Shown in pieces: positions 43,591 through 51,722 of a stretch of DNA of 57,827 bases. The notes under the pieces were generated by a model. It worked only from the letters and a program-made list of their open reading frames with translations. It made no database searches and was not told where the DNA came from. Location: contig JBHELT010000095.1 of assembly GCA_046262935.1 (NCBI GenBank), positions 1 through 57,827 of the forward strand, written 5' to 3'. Made by a program: the position numbers and the translations under genes. Position 1 is the stretch's first letter, and every line of letters starts with the position of its first letter. The stretch is from JBHELT01 sp046262935. GTDB lineage: Bacteria > Actinomycetota > CADDZG01 > JAHWKV01.

Positions 43591-43803
43591 TCAGACTGCG
43601 CGGTTACCGAGTGCCTTGGAACCGAGTGCCTTGGAACCGAGTGCCTTGGAACCGAGTGCCTTGGAACCGAGTGCCTTGGAACCGAGTGCCTTGGACGACA
43701 TCCCTCGGCTCTGTAGTTCCGACTTCTTTGCGACGCGAGTCGCTGCCTTGGGCTTGCTCGCAGCGGTGCCCGGCCGGCGGGGCTTGATCTTCTTCTCAGC
43801 CAT
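43591..43803 (-). CDS. Small basic protein with six SKALG pentapeptide repeats
   Basis: 70 residues from ATG 43803 (AAGGAG 6 nt upstream). A Lys/Arg-rich head (MAEKKIKPRRPGTAASKPK, then AATRVAKKSELQSRGM) is followed by six exact SKALG copies and a short NRAV tail. No signal peptide. It matches no family I know. It lies between a Crp-like regulator and a zinc-binding protein plus a PqqD-M50-cNBD protease, on the same strand, and has a compact palindrome cluster upstream. A repeat-core ribosomal peptide precursor or a nucleic-acid-binding protein are both possible; the protein is real by its binding site and terminator, but the role is open. Confidence 0.72.
   Translation of the reverse strand: MAEKKIKPRRPGTAASKPKAATRVAKKSELQSRGMSSKALGSKALGSKALGSKALGSKALGSKALGNRAV
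43606..43695 (-). repeat. Six identical 15-bp tandem repeats
   Basis: Six perfect copies of ACCGAGTGCCTTGGA on the plus strand, coding for SKALG on the minus strand. The DNA identity between copies points to recent expansion or homogenisation. Confidence 0.95.
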
Positions 43804-43879
43804 GGTTTCTCCTTCGATCGGTGGATGCTTCGGCACGATTCTCGGTGAGGGAGCCCGTGGCGTCTGTGCCAGGTGACCC

Positions 43880-43914
43880 ATCACAGCTGTGATGTTCAAC
43901 ACATCTTGGATGTG
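43880..43914. promoter_or_regulatory. Palindrome cluster upstream of the SKALG gene
   Basis: Contains the perfect palindrome ATCACAGCTGTGAT (43880-43893), the CRP-like TGTGATGTTCAACACA (43888-43903, one mismatch to TGTGA-N6-TCACA) and CACATCTTGGATGTG (43900-43914). On the minus strand TTGAAC (complement of 43894-43899) could be a -35 element. Candidate target of the Crp-like regulator. Confidence 0.55.
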
Positions 43915-43918
43915 ATGC

Positions 43919-44131
43919 TCAGCGGTCGAGGTCGGGCAGATCCACGGGATCGGGGCGGGGTGAACAGGTGCCGCAGAACAGTGCGTCCTCAACCACGAGC
44001 GCTTTGGTGACTGTCGTCGTTTTGAAAAGTTCCAAGATGTAGGGATGGGTCTTGACGTGGTTCTCGCAGATACCCCTGCCACAGAAACGGCATGACCCCA
44101 CTGCCGTTCGTTGGCAGTGCCAGCAATTCAA
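43919..44131 (-). CDS. Small cysteine/histidine zinc-binding protein
   Basis: 70 residues with MNCWHCQ, CRFCGRGICENHVKTH and CGTC: CxxC, CxxC...C.xH and CxxC patterns like DUF2180 or B-box type zinc modules. Starts at TTG 44131 with no clear binding site, 28 nt after the protease gene, so the start is uncertain. Could be an adaptor or zinc carrier linked to the protease. Confidence 0.65.
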   Translation of the reverse strand: MNCWHCQRTAVGSCRFCGRGICENHVKTHPYILELFKTTTVTKALVVEDALFCGTCSPRPDPVDLPDLDR

Positions 44132-44159
44132 GCGGAGTCACCACGTGAGGTCATTGGGG

Positions 44160-46379
44160 TCAATGCTCCCACACCCTAGTCATCGGGGTCTGCGGATTCA
44201 ACGTCCCTTTACCGAATGCGGTCTTCACCAATCGGTTGAAGCCATCCCTTGAAACCTTGAACGCCCTCACGGGTGTCCGGGTTCTTACGGTCGCAGTCCG
44301 AACTACATCCAACAACAGGGCCACCTCGCCGAAGTACGAATCCGGCCCCAATGTTGTGATGGTCTTGCGGTTCTTGATCACGTCGACCTGGCCTGTTCGC
44401 ATGGCATAGAAGGCGTCGCCAACCTCGCCCTGTTTCAAGACCGTTTGGTTCGGGGGGATGTTCACCCATTCGCCGTATCTCAAAAGGTCCGCTACCTCGT
44501 CGGCTTCGAGGTGTGAGAACGCAGACATCTGCCTTAGCTCAATGATCGCGTGGATGGTCGGGGCGAAATCCGAAAGGGCGATGTTGCTTTCAAGCAGGCG
44601 TTCGAACGAACTGCGGTCCACCTCGAATACTTCGGAAGTTTCGAGGGCCCTCACAGTCGCGGCACGGGCTGACCGATTGATAAGCCCAAGTTCGCCGAAA
44701 CCTTCGCCCCGTCCAAGTATGCGCAAGGTCTTTTGCGAGCCATCGGTGTGATCTTCCTCAACGATCTGCAGAGTTCCTTTGCGAACAACGTAGAACGCCT
44801 CGGCGAAGTCGCCTTGCCGAACCACCGGCTTTCCGCTCTCGATCCGTCGTAATGTCACTCGTCCTGCAAGATCTTCGAGTGCCTCGAGCGATAAACCTTC
44901 GAACATGGGCATCTGATCGATGAGTTCAGCCGCTTCAACCCTCCAACGAGTTTGCAGTCTGAATCGGATCGCCTTGGCGCCAGCATCGAGGCGTCGCCAT
45001 ATCGATTGCACAAGACGGATCGCACCTTTGATGAGAGGTCCGGCTACGAAGAGGACCAATGTCAAGAGCAACCCCCTGCCCAGTGGGCCACCGCTCCACA
45101 GTTTCGTGAAGATGCCGCCGAAGATCTTCCTCCAGAAGTACGTGCTCGAGTAGAGCGACAAGATCGTGAATGCAACGCCCAAGATCCCGTACAGACCTAG
45201 CCCGACCTGTTGCTTGCTGATCCGCTCGCGAGTGCGCAGCTTGTGCCAAAGGTCGTAGCGAACGAAGTCGAGCGACATCTTTCTGAGGTTAGGAACCTGT
45301 ATCAGTTCAGAAAAGATCCAGTAGCCGTCGAGCTCGAGCAGGGGGATGAGATTCATGAAGATCACGAAATAATTGAGCAAGGCGAACTTGTAGAGCGTTT
45401 TAGAGAAGGGCCAGTCAGGGAGCATGAAAGCGATGACCGAGACGATGCCGGCGATGATCATCTCTGAATATGGTCCAGCGAATGACATGAGGATCCGTTG
45501 TTTGCGCTCCATCATCATCCCGTCGGTCGACTCGATGTAGAACGCGGTCGATCCGAAATAGATGAGGAAGCCCGCACTCTTTACGCGCCGTCCATTGTGA
45601 TGAAGAACCAACGCATGCGACAACTCGTGCACGAACGTGAGCGTGTAGCTGAGGCCGATGAGAACCAATCCTTCTTGTGCAGCTGAGCGATCGAGCAATC
45701 GGAAGTGGGAAGCCTGGGCCAACTTGAAGAATGACAAAAGACCTGCAGCGCAGATCAGCGCCAACGGGATCTGGATGTAGCGCGAGAACAGGAACTTGAA
45801 ACCTCTACGGTAGAACCACGCGACCAGTCGCTCGGCCCCCTTCCACTCCACCGTCAAGGTTCGGGCGAATTCAGCCAGCCTGCGTTCAAGGTTCAGCTTA
45901 GGTTTGATCGCCTGCTTGACGGCCGCATCGACATCGAGGAATGGTTTGTCGAGGAAGTTACCGAATTCGAGTTGCCTTACAAGGTCGGCGATACCGCTCA
46001 GTTCCAGTTCACCGGTTTGTTCGAATCTCTCGACGATTATCTCGCGGACGGTCTTGGTTCCGTCGAACCAGCTGAGCAGTTCGAGTTCCCCCGGCTCGAG
46101 CCGGTAGTGGATGATGTCGCGGGGATTGAAGATCACGGCGTAGTCGTTGCCCCACTTGAGATGGAATTCCTTCACTTCGATGTCGGTGCTCAGGCGAGGG
46201 CGATAGTTGCCTATGTCGGCACTCGCTTCCAAGGAGTTCCAGATGCCTTTGAGTTTCAGGTTCTTGCGGCCTTTGGTCGGCTTGCGAACATCGCTGCCGA
46301 CCGATGCCCAAACGCCTCGCTGGTCGGACCCCCATGGTGTTTCCTGGAGGCCAAGGCTGACCGATTCGTAGATAGACAT
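44160..46379 (-). CDS. PqqD-like domain, M50 site-2 protease and two cNMP-binding domains
   Basis: 739 residues. Residues about 70-145 resemble PqqD (YAVIFNPRDIIHYRLEPGEL then FDGTKTVREI), the peptide-recognition module of RiPP pathways. The membrane part has HELSH (251-255) and LDG (350-352), the M50 zinc-protease motifs. Two cyclic-nucleotide-binding domains follow (about 490-600 and 619-720), both with intact phosphate cassettes, FGELGL...RAATV and FGEVAL...RTATV. Start ATG 46379 shares one base with the znuB stop, so it is translated with the zinc importer. Cleavage of a membrane or recognised peptide, controlled by cAMP or cGMP, is the inference. Confidence 0.85.
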   Translation of the reverse strand: MSIYESVSLGLQETPWGSDQRGVWASVGSDVRKPTKGRKNLKLKGIWNSLEASADIGNYRPRLSTDIEVKEFHLKWGNDYAVIFNPRDIIHYRLEPGELELLSWFDGTKTVREIIVERFEQTGELELSGIADLVRQLEFGNFLDKPFLDVDAAVKQAIKPKLNLERRLAEFARTLTVEWKGAERLVAWFYRRGFKFLFSRYIQIPLALICAAGLLSFFKLAQASHFRLLDRSAAQEGLVLIGLSYTLTFVHELSHALVLHHNGRRVKSAGFLIYFGSTAFYIESTDGMMMERKQRILMSFAGPYSEMIIAGIVSVIAFMLPDWPFSKTLYKFALLNYFVIFMNLIPLLELDGYWIFSELIQVPNLRKMSLDFVRYDLWHKLRTRERISKQQVGLGLYGILGVAFTILSLYSSTYFWRKIFGGIFTKLWSGGPLGRGLLLTLVLFVAGPLIKGAIRLVQSIWRRLDAGAKAIRFRLQTRWRVEAAELIDQMPMFEGLSLEALEDLAGRVTLRRIESGKPVVRQGDFAEAFYVVRKGTLQIVEEDHTDGSQKTLRILGRGEGFGELGLINRSARAATVRALETSEVFEVDRSSFERLLESNIALSDFAPTIHAIIELRQMSAFSHLEADEVADLLRYGEWVNIPPNQTVLKQGEVGDAFYAMRTGQVDVIKNRKTITTLGPDSYFGEVALLLDVVRTATVRTRTPVRAFKVSRDGFNRLVKTAFGKGTLNPQTPMTRVWEH

Positions 46380-47239
46380 CAAACCTCGATCTCAGCCAGG
46401 GGCTCAAGGCCCCCCCGCCGCGAAGGACCGGAAAAACGATTCTTCACCACCATCAGAATGAAGAGCGATGTGGCGGTGAGGGTTATCGTGGCCCCCGACG
46501 CGATGTTCAGATAGAAACTCGCGTACATGCCGATCGCGCCCGTGAGCCCACCTATAAGTACCGACCTCAGCAGCATCTTTGCGAAGGAGTTCGTGGAGAG
46601 TCGAGCTACTACCGCCGGGGTAACGATGGTGGCTGCTATCAAAGTGACGCCCAGTATGCGCATCGTGGCGACGATCGTGGCTGCCAAACACAAAGAGAAA
46701 ACGATCTCTACCCTCGTCGAATCGATGCCATAGGTATCTGCCACATCAGGGTCGAAGGTGATGAATACAAGTCTTTTGTAGAAGAGAAATATCGCCAGGC
46801 CGACCGCGGCGGAGACCCCAGCCAGAACCGCGAGGTCAGTTTTGGTCACGCCAAGGATGTCACCAAAAAGGGCCGCTTCGAAGTTGCGCGTAAAATGTTG
46901 TCCGCGACTGATCAGGGCAACGCCGATTGCGAATGATGCGGTGGTGACTATGCCGATGGCGGCGTCGGTTCCAACCTTCTTGGTCCTGCCTATGAGATCG
47001 ATGATCAAGGCTGCCACCGCCCCCCACGCGCCCCCGATCAGATAGAAGTTGCCCCCGATCAAGTAACCGACAACCGCCCCTCCGAAGATCGCATGCGAAA
47101 GGCCGTGGCCTATGTAGCTCATCCGCCGAAGGATCACGAACGATCCGATGCCTCCGCAGAGGGAGCCGGCGATGATGGCTGCCATCAGGCCGTGGCGAAA
47201 GAAGGCGTAGCGCCAGGGATCGAAGAGCCAATCAGTCAT
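46379..47239 (-). CDS. znuB: ABC-type zinc/manganese permease
   Basis: 286 residues, about eight transmembrane helices, ABC-3 family: GSFVILRRMSYIGHGLSHA, GVTLIAATIVTPAVVARL. ATG 47239 overlaps the ATPase gene by 8 nt. The end shares a base with the M50 gene. Imports the metal delivered by the ZnuA-like protein. Confidence 0.92.
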   Translation of the reverse strand: MTDWLFDPWRYAFFRHGLMAAIIAGSLCGGIGSFVILRRMSYIGHGLSHAIFGGAVVGYLIGGNFYLIGGAWGAVAALIIDLIGRTKKVGTDAAIGIVTTASFAIGVALISRGQHFTRNFEAALFGDILGVTKTDLAVLAGVSAAVGLAIFLFYKRLVFITFDPDVADTYGIDSTRVEIVFSLCLAATIVATMRILGVTLIAATIVTPAVVARLSTNSFAKMLLRSVLIGGLTGAIGMYASFYLNIASGATITLTATSLFILMVVKNRFSGPSRRGGLEPLAEIEV

Positions 47240-48104
47240 GAGTGCCAGTCTCTTCGCTATGCGCCACGTGGCCATGATGGCTGTGAGGGTGGTGCTCGTC
47301 TTCATGCTCGTGATGTATGTGGAAGTGGTGAGGGTGTTCGGCTACGTGCGCAGGAGCGTCTGCGGTCATCAAGATACCGTCGTGCTCGAAGACGATCATC
47401 TCCGAGCCGAAGGTCCGTTTGAGCACCTGGCTCGTCAACACCTCTTCGGGCGCGCCTTGGGCGATGACCCCTCGGTTGAAACAGATGACCTCGGGAACCC
47501 GCGCCGCTACAGCGTTGAGGTCGTGCGTGGTGATGATGACTCCTATGCCTTGTTCATTGAGTGCTATGAGCTGGTCTACCATCGCGTGCCTTCCGGCAAC
47601 ATCAACGCCCGATGTGGGTTCGTCGAGCATCAGCACTTGGGGGCGCCGCATCAATGCCCTGCCAACGAATACCCGCTGCTGTTGTCCGCCGGACAACTGG
47701 TTGAGTTGCGACCGCGCATGGTCGGCGATCCCAAGTTGCTGCATAAAGTTCATAGCGTCGTCGACGTCTTGCTTGTTTGGCCATGGCCGCAGACTATTGT
47801 CCGAAGCACGGCCCATAAGGACAGCCTCGATAGCTGTTACGGGGAAGTACCTGTCGATGGTTTCGAGCTGAGGTACGTAGCCGATACGAACCCCGGACCT
47901 GGGTGACGCAGCACTGCCGCCAACTAGGATCGTTCCACTTAGCGGCCTTAATGTTCCCAAGATCGCTTTGAGTACAGTGGTCTTGCCTGCTCCGCTTGGC
48001 CCGACGAAGGCGGTGAACGAATCGGTGTCGATGCGAAGATGTAGATCGGATGCGATGGTCGTTCGCCCATAGCCCAAAGTCACGGCCGTGAATTCGATCT
48101 TCAT
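47232..48104 (-). CDS. znuC: ABC transporter ATPase for zinc/manganese
   Basis: 290 residues. Walker A GPSGAGKTT, Q-loop VPQLE, signature LSGGQQQRV, Walker B LMLDEPTSG and H-loop TTHD. The C-terminal tail of about 35 residues is nearly half histidine (HPHHFHIHHEHEDEHHPHSH), expected to bind zinc. ATG 48104 overlaps the znuA stop by 4 nt. Confidence 0.94.
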   Translation of the reverse strand: MKIEFTAVTLGYGRTTIASDLHLRIDTDSFTAFVGPSGAGKTTVLKAILGTLRPLSGTILVGGSAASPRSGVRIGYVPQLETIDRYFPVTAIEAVLMGRASDNSLRPWPNKQDVDDAMNFMQQLGIADHARSQLNQLSGGQQQRVFVGRALMRRPQVLMLDEPTSGVDVAGRHAMVDQLIALNEQGIGVIITTHDLNAVAARVPEVICFNRGVIAQGAPEEVLTSQVLKRTFGSEMIVFEHDGILMTADAPAHVAEHPHHFHIHHEHEDEHHPHSHHGHVAHSEETGTHD

Positions 48105-49087
48105 AGACCCGATTGTTCCAGCGGCGAAGGATCCCCTCCTAGCGATGTTGTAAGGATCTTCACATCGTTGATCATCATCCCAAGATAAGTGTGATCTTTG
48201 GAACCGATCGGTCCAGGCAAGACGTCGTCGCTCAACGAGCCAACGTATCGGGCGCCGGACTCCGTCGCTATCTCTTCGAGCACCTTGGATGAGAAGGCCA
48301 CCGAGCCGAAGATCGCCCGAACGTGACTCGCTTTGATTTGATCGATCAAGGAAGCGACCTCGCGTGGGCTGGGCTCGGACATATCCGATTGCTGGACGGC
48401 GGCGATCACGGGGATGCCATATCTGCGAGAGAAGTAGGCAAATGAATCGTGATAAGTGAGCAGTTTGCGCGTGTCTGGAGGGATGGACTCGATACACCGG
48501 CGCGTTGCTTCATCTAACACGGCGAGTTTCTTGGCGAATGACGCCGTGCGGCTGCGATAAAGGAAGGCATGTTTGGGGTCTATCGACGACATCGTAGCGG
48601 CAACGATCTCGGCATATCGCTTCGCAAGTGTTGGGTCCATCCAAAGGTGCGGATTCGGTTCGCCCTTCTCCTTCGGGAAGGTGAAGTCGAACTCGTAGTC
48701 CTTCGGCGCGATGGTTCGCTCGCCGAGTGAGACGATCCTAGCTTTGGGCTTCATATCGGCTCTGGCAAGCCGGGTCGTCGGATCTTCGAGATGCATTCCG
48801 TTGATGAAAACGACATCGGCCTGGGAGAGCGATCGCGCAGTTACTGGGGAAGGCTCGAAAGTGTGACTGTCGGTGCCTTCGGGGATCAAACCGATGACTC
48901 TCGCGTTGCTGCCCGTAACGGTCCGCACGATGTCCGCGATCGGTGCCACTGTTGTTACGACCGTGATCCCGGCGGGGGCCGGAGCCCGGCTGCAGCCGGT
49001 GGAGTAGATGACTATCGCCGCCAAGACCAGGGCAACCTTCGACCATCGATCATGCGACGCTGCCCAACGCCGACGGATGCTAGGCAA
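48101..49087 (-). CDS. znuA: Zinc/manganese-binding lipoprotein of ABC transporter
   Basis: 328 residues, cluster A-I metal-binding protein. Signal ends at STGC (lipobox TGC), so it is a lipoprotein. Metal ligands expected at His in DSHTFEPSP, His in NPHLWMDP, His in TYHDSFAYF and Asp in GSLSDDVLPG. No long His-rich loop, so manganese cannot be excluded. Starts with TTG 49087; first gene of the znuA-znuC-znuB-M50 row. Confidence 0.92.
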   Translation of the reverse strand: MPSIRRRWAASHDRWSKVALVLAAIVIYSTGCSRAPAPAGITVVTTVAPIADIVRTVTGSNARVIGLIPEGTDSHTFEPSPVTARSLSQADVVFINGMHLEDPTTRLARADMKPKARIVSLGERTIAPKDYEFDFTFPKEKGEPNPHLWMDPTLAKRYAEIVAATMSSIDPKHAFLYRSRTASFAKKLAVLDEATRRCIESIPPDTRKLLTYHDSFAYFSRRYGIPVIAAVQQSDMSEPSPREVASLIDQIKASHVRAIFGSVAFSSKVLEEIATESGARYVGSLSDDVLPGPIGSKDHTYLGMMINDVKILTTSLGGDPSPLEQSGL

Positions 49088-49098
49088 GACGAAGCTCG

Positions 49099-51519
49099 TC
49101 AGAATATCTTGCGATATCGGCGCGGCGAGCGCTCACGCATCATGTCGTAAGCGGTCACGATGACCTGCTCCCTGTTTGGTTTGGTGAAGTAGTTGCCATC
49201 GGTCGCGTAGGGTGAGCGGTTGTCGGTGGCGGTCAGCGTACGTGGTTCGCAATCGAGTTGATGCCATGCCTGCTGTTCTTCAAGAACCTTCTGCATCATG
49301 AAAGCCGATGCGCCCCCCGGGATGTCTTCATCGAGGAACAACACAGCATTCGTTTTGGATAGCGAATCGCCGATCAGTGAATCGAGATCGAATGGGTTGA
49401 GAGTTTGAACATCGATGATCTCGACATCTATGTCGAGTGTCTCCAAGACCTCTGCTGCCTCGGAAGCGACTTTGCAGCAGGCTGCGTAGGTGACGATCGT
49501 GAGGTCTTTTCCTTCTCGGAGCACCTCGGGCTGACCAAGGGGCACGGTGAACGAGCCAACGTTGTCGGGCACCCGCTCTTTGATGTAATAACCGCTAAGC
49601 ACCTCGATCACGATCGCTGGGTCGTCGCCCTGCAGCAGGGTGTTGTACATGCCAGCCGCCCTGGTCATGTCGCGGGGAACGCAAAGGTAGATGCCAGGGC
49701 AGGCGCCGAGGATCATCGACATCGGCGAGCCCGTGTGCCAAATGCCTTGTAGGCGGTGACCTTTTGTTCTTACGATCACGGGGGCCTTTTGTCCGCCTGC
49801 GGTGCGATATCGAATGGTGGCCACATCGTCGGACAACCCCTGTAGCGCGTAGATCAAGTAATCGAGGTACTGGATGTCTACGATCGGACGCAAACCTCGC
49901 ATCGCGGCACCGATACCTTGGCCCAGGATGGTGGCCTCCCGGATACCGGTGTCGGTCAGGCGCATATCACCGTACTTGGCGTTCAATCCGTCGAAAACCT
50001 TGTTCACATCTCCGAGCCTGCCAACGTCCTCTCCTACTACGAAGAGTCGCGCGTCTTTCTTGAAGTTGTGATCGAAGCAGCGCACCAGGACTACGCTGCC
50101 GTCAACGAGTTCGGACTCGTCGCTGTATGCAGGCTTCTTCTCTTCGACTTCCAATGGCGATTCGGTGGATGTGCTGTAGAGATGAGAACGGTACCTGTGC
50201 TGCTGTTCGGCCTCGTAGGTTGTGAGGAAGGAACGGATCTGTTCGACGGCAGGGTCATCGGCGTCGGACGATGCGATGAGAGCTTCAGTTAAGGCGATGG
50301 CTACAAGCTTGCGATTCACTTCCATCGGCTCGGCAAGCATCTTGATTGCTGGATCGAGGGATGCGTTGCCTGTTGCCGATCTCGCCTGTTCGATCAGGCT
50401 AAGTGCGCTAGCGACTTCCTGCTTCATCGGGTCGATGTATGCGTCCCATGCATCCTTTCGGGCTTGCTCGATGCTCTGTTTGTCCTGCGCTTCAAGTTCC
50501 GCCAGTGCCTCTACGGTTGTGATCTGTGACGACAACAACCACTCACGCATCTTGGCGATGCAATCGTGATCGTCTTCCCACTGCAGTCGTTCTTGAGGTT
50601 TGTACCGCTCGTGACTGCCGCTCGTCGAGTGGCCTTGCGGCTGAGTCATCTCTGTGACGTGTATGAGCGCGGGGATGTGTTCCCGCCTAACGCGGTCTGC
50701 GGCAAGTGCGTAAGTGTCGACAAGCGCGACATAGTCCCAGCCTCTTACCGTATATATGTCGAGGCCGCTTCCTGATTCCCAGCGCATCCCTTCGAGAGAT
50801 CTCGAGATCGACGACTTAACGGTTTGCAATTCGTTGGGGACCGATATGCCGTAGCCGTCATCCCATATCGAAAGAAGCATCGGCACTTGAAGGACACCTG
50901 CGGCATTGACCGTTTCCCAGAAGATCCCTTCGCTGGTGCTGGCGTTGCCGATCGTGCCGAAGGCAACTTCGTTTCCATTAACAGAGAAACCCTTCGAAAG
51001 AGCTTTGAGTCCCTCGTTGTTGCGGTATAGCTTCGATGCATAAGCCAGACCAAGAAGCCTCGCCATCTGCCCGGCGGTGGGGGACATGTCCGCTGAAGTG
51101 TTCTTCTTCGTGACCTGGTCGATGAAGGCTCCGCCTTCGTCTAGGAACCTTGTTGCGAAGTGGCTCCCCATCTGGCGCCCCGCCGAGGCTGGGTCGTGGC
51201 TCGGGTCTGAATCGGCGTACAGCTGGGCGAAGTACTCAGCCATCGTCAGCATCCCGGCTGCGAGCATGAACGTTTGATCGCGGTAGTAACCCGAGCGCCA
51301 ATCGCCGGGACGGAAGGCCCTGGCCATCGCCAGCTGTGCGACCTCCTTGCCGTCCCCAAAGATCCCGAACTTGACCCGGCCCGCTCTGAACTCTTTTCGC
51401 CCGATCAGGCTTGCTATGCGACTTCGGTAAGCCATCCGATAGTCGGCAACGATCTCATCGGCGGAGAGGACCAGCCGTGCGTCGGGGGTAGTCAGGTTGG
51501 GAGTTATGGTTTTGCTCAT
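49099..51519 (-). CDS. Fused E1 alpha/beta subunit of a 2-oxoacid dehydrogenase
   Basis: 806 residues: E1 alpha (residues 1 to about 410) and transketolase-type E1 beta (about 460 to the end) in one chain. The TPP site reads GNASTSEG...WDDGYGIS, where classical E1 alpha has GDGATSEG...NNGYAIS; this form is, as I recall, typical of fused E1 proteins common in Bacteroidetes. The beta part has VVGEDVGRLGDV, DTGIREATILGQGIGAAM and AYSPYATDG-like SPYATDGNYF. Oxidatively decarboxylates branched-chain or related 2-oxoacids. No E2 or E3 gene is adjacent. Confidence 0.85.
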   Translation of the reverse strand: MSKTITPNLTTPDARLVLSADEIVADYRMAYRSRIASLIGRKEFRAGRVKFGIFGDGKEVAQLAMARAFRPGDWRSGYYRDQTFMLAAGMLTMAEYFAQLYADSDPSHDPASAGRQMGSHFATRFLDEGGAFIDQVTKKNTSADMSPTAGQMARLLGLAYASKLYRNNEGLKALSKGFSVNGNEVAFGTIGNASTSEGIFWETVNAAGVLQVPMLLSIWDDGYGISVPNELQTVKSSISRSLEGMRWESGSGLDIYTVRGWDYVALVDTYALAADRVRREHIPALIHVTEMTQPQGHSTSGSHERYKPQERLQWEDDHDCIAKMREWLLSSQITTVEALAELEAQDKQSIEQARKDAWDAYIDPMKQEVASALSLIEQARSATGNASLDPAIKMLAEPMEVNRKLVAIALTEALIASSDADDPAVEQIRSFLTTYEAEQQHRYRSHLYSTSTESPLEVEEKKPAYSDESELVDGSVVLVRCFDHNFKKDARLFVVGEDVGRLGDVNKVFDGLNAKYGDMRLTDTGIREATILGQGIGAAMRGLRPIVDIQYLDYLIYALQGLSDDVATIRYRTAGGQKAPVIVRTKGHRLQGIWHTGSPMSMILGACPGIYLCVPRDMTRAAGMYNTLLQGDDPAIVIEVLSGYYIKERVPDNVGSFTVPLGQPEVLREGKDLTIVTYAACCKVASEAAEVLETLDIDVEIIDVQTLNPFDLDSLIGDSLSKTNAVLFLDEDIPGGASAFMMQKVLEEQQAWHQLDCEPRTLTATDNRSPYATDGNYFTKPNREQVIVTAYDMMRERSPRRYRKIF

Positions 51520-51584
51520 CGCTTTGAGGGCTCCGTTTAGGGTGAGTGCGTTCAGAACGAATAGTAAACGACCATCAAACTGAA

Positions 51585-51614
51585 ACGGAGGGCGATCTTT
51601 CGATCGCCCTCCGT
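51585..51614 (-). terminator. Terminator after the nuclease gene
   Basis: 13-bp perfect stem (51585-51597 with 51602-51614) and a 4-nt TTTC loop. Read on the minus strand it is followed by TTTCAGTTT, so it would end the nuclease transcript before the E1 gene. Confidence 0.65.
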
Positions 51615-51722
51615 CATGGATCCATTCGCCTCGGGGGGGATGAGACGCTAGGAATCTGTTTCACTTTATGCCCTGGGGCAAATGGTTCAAACCTTCTTGG
51701 GAAAAAATCTTTTCCCACTCAC

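Noticed and set aside
45972..46514. 180-residue plus-strand frame opposite the M50 protease
   Set aside because: Antisense to the PqqD-like region, with no binding site or domain.
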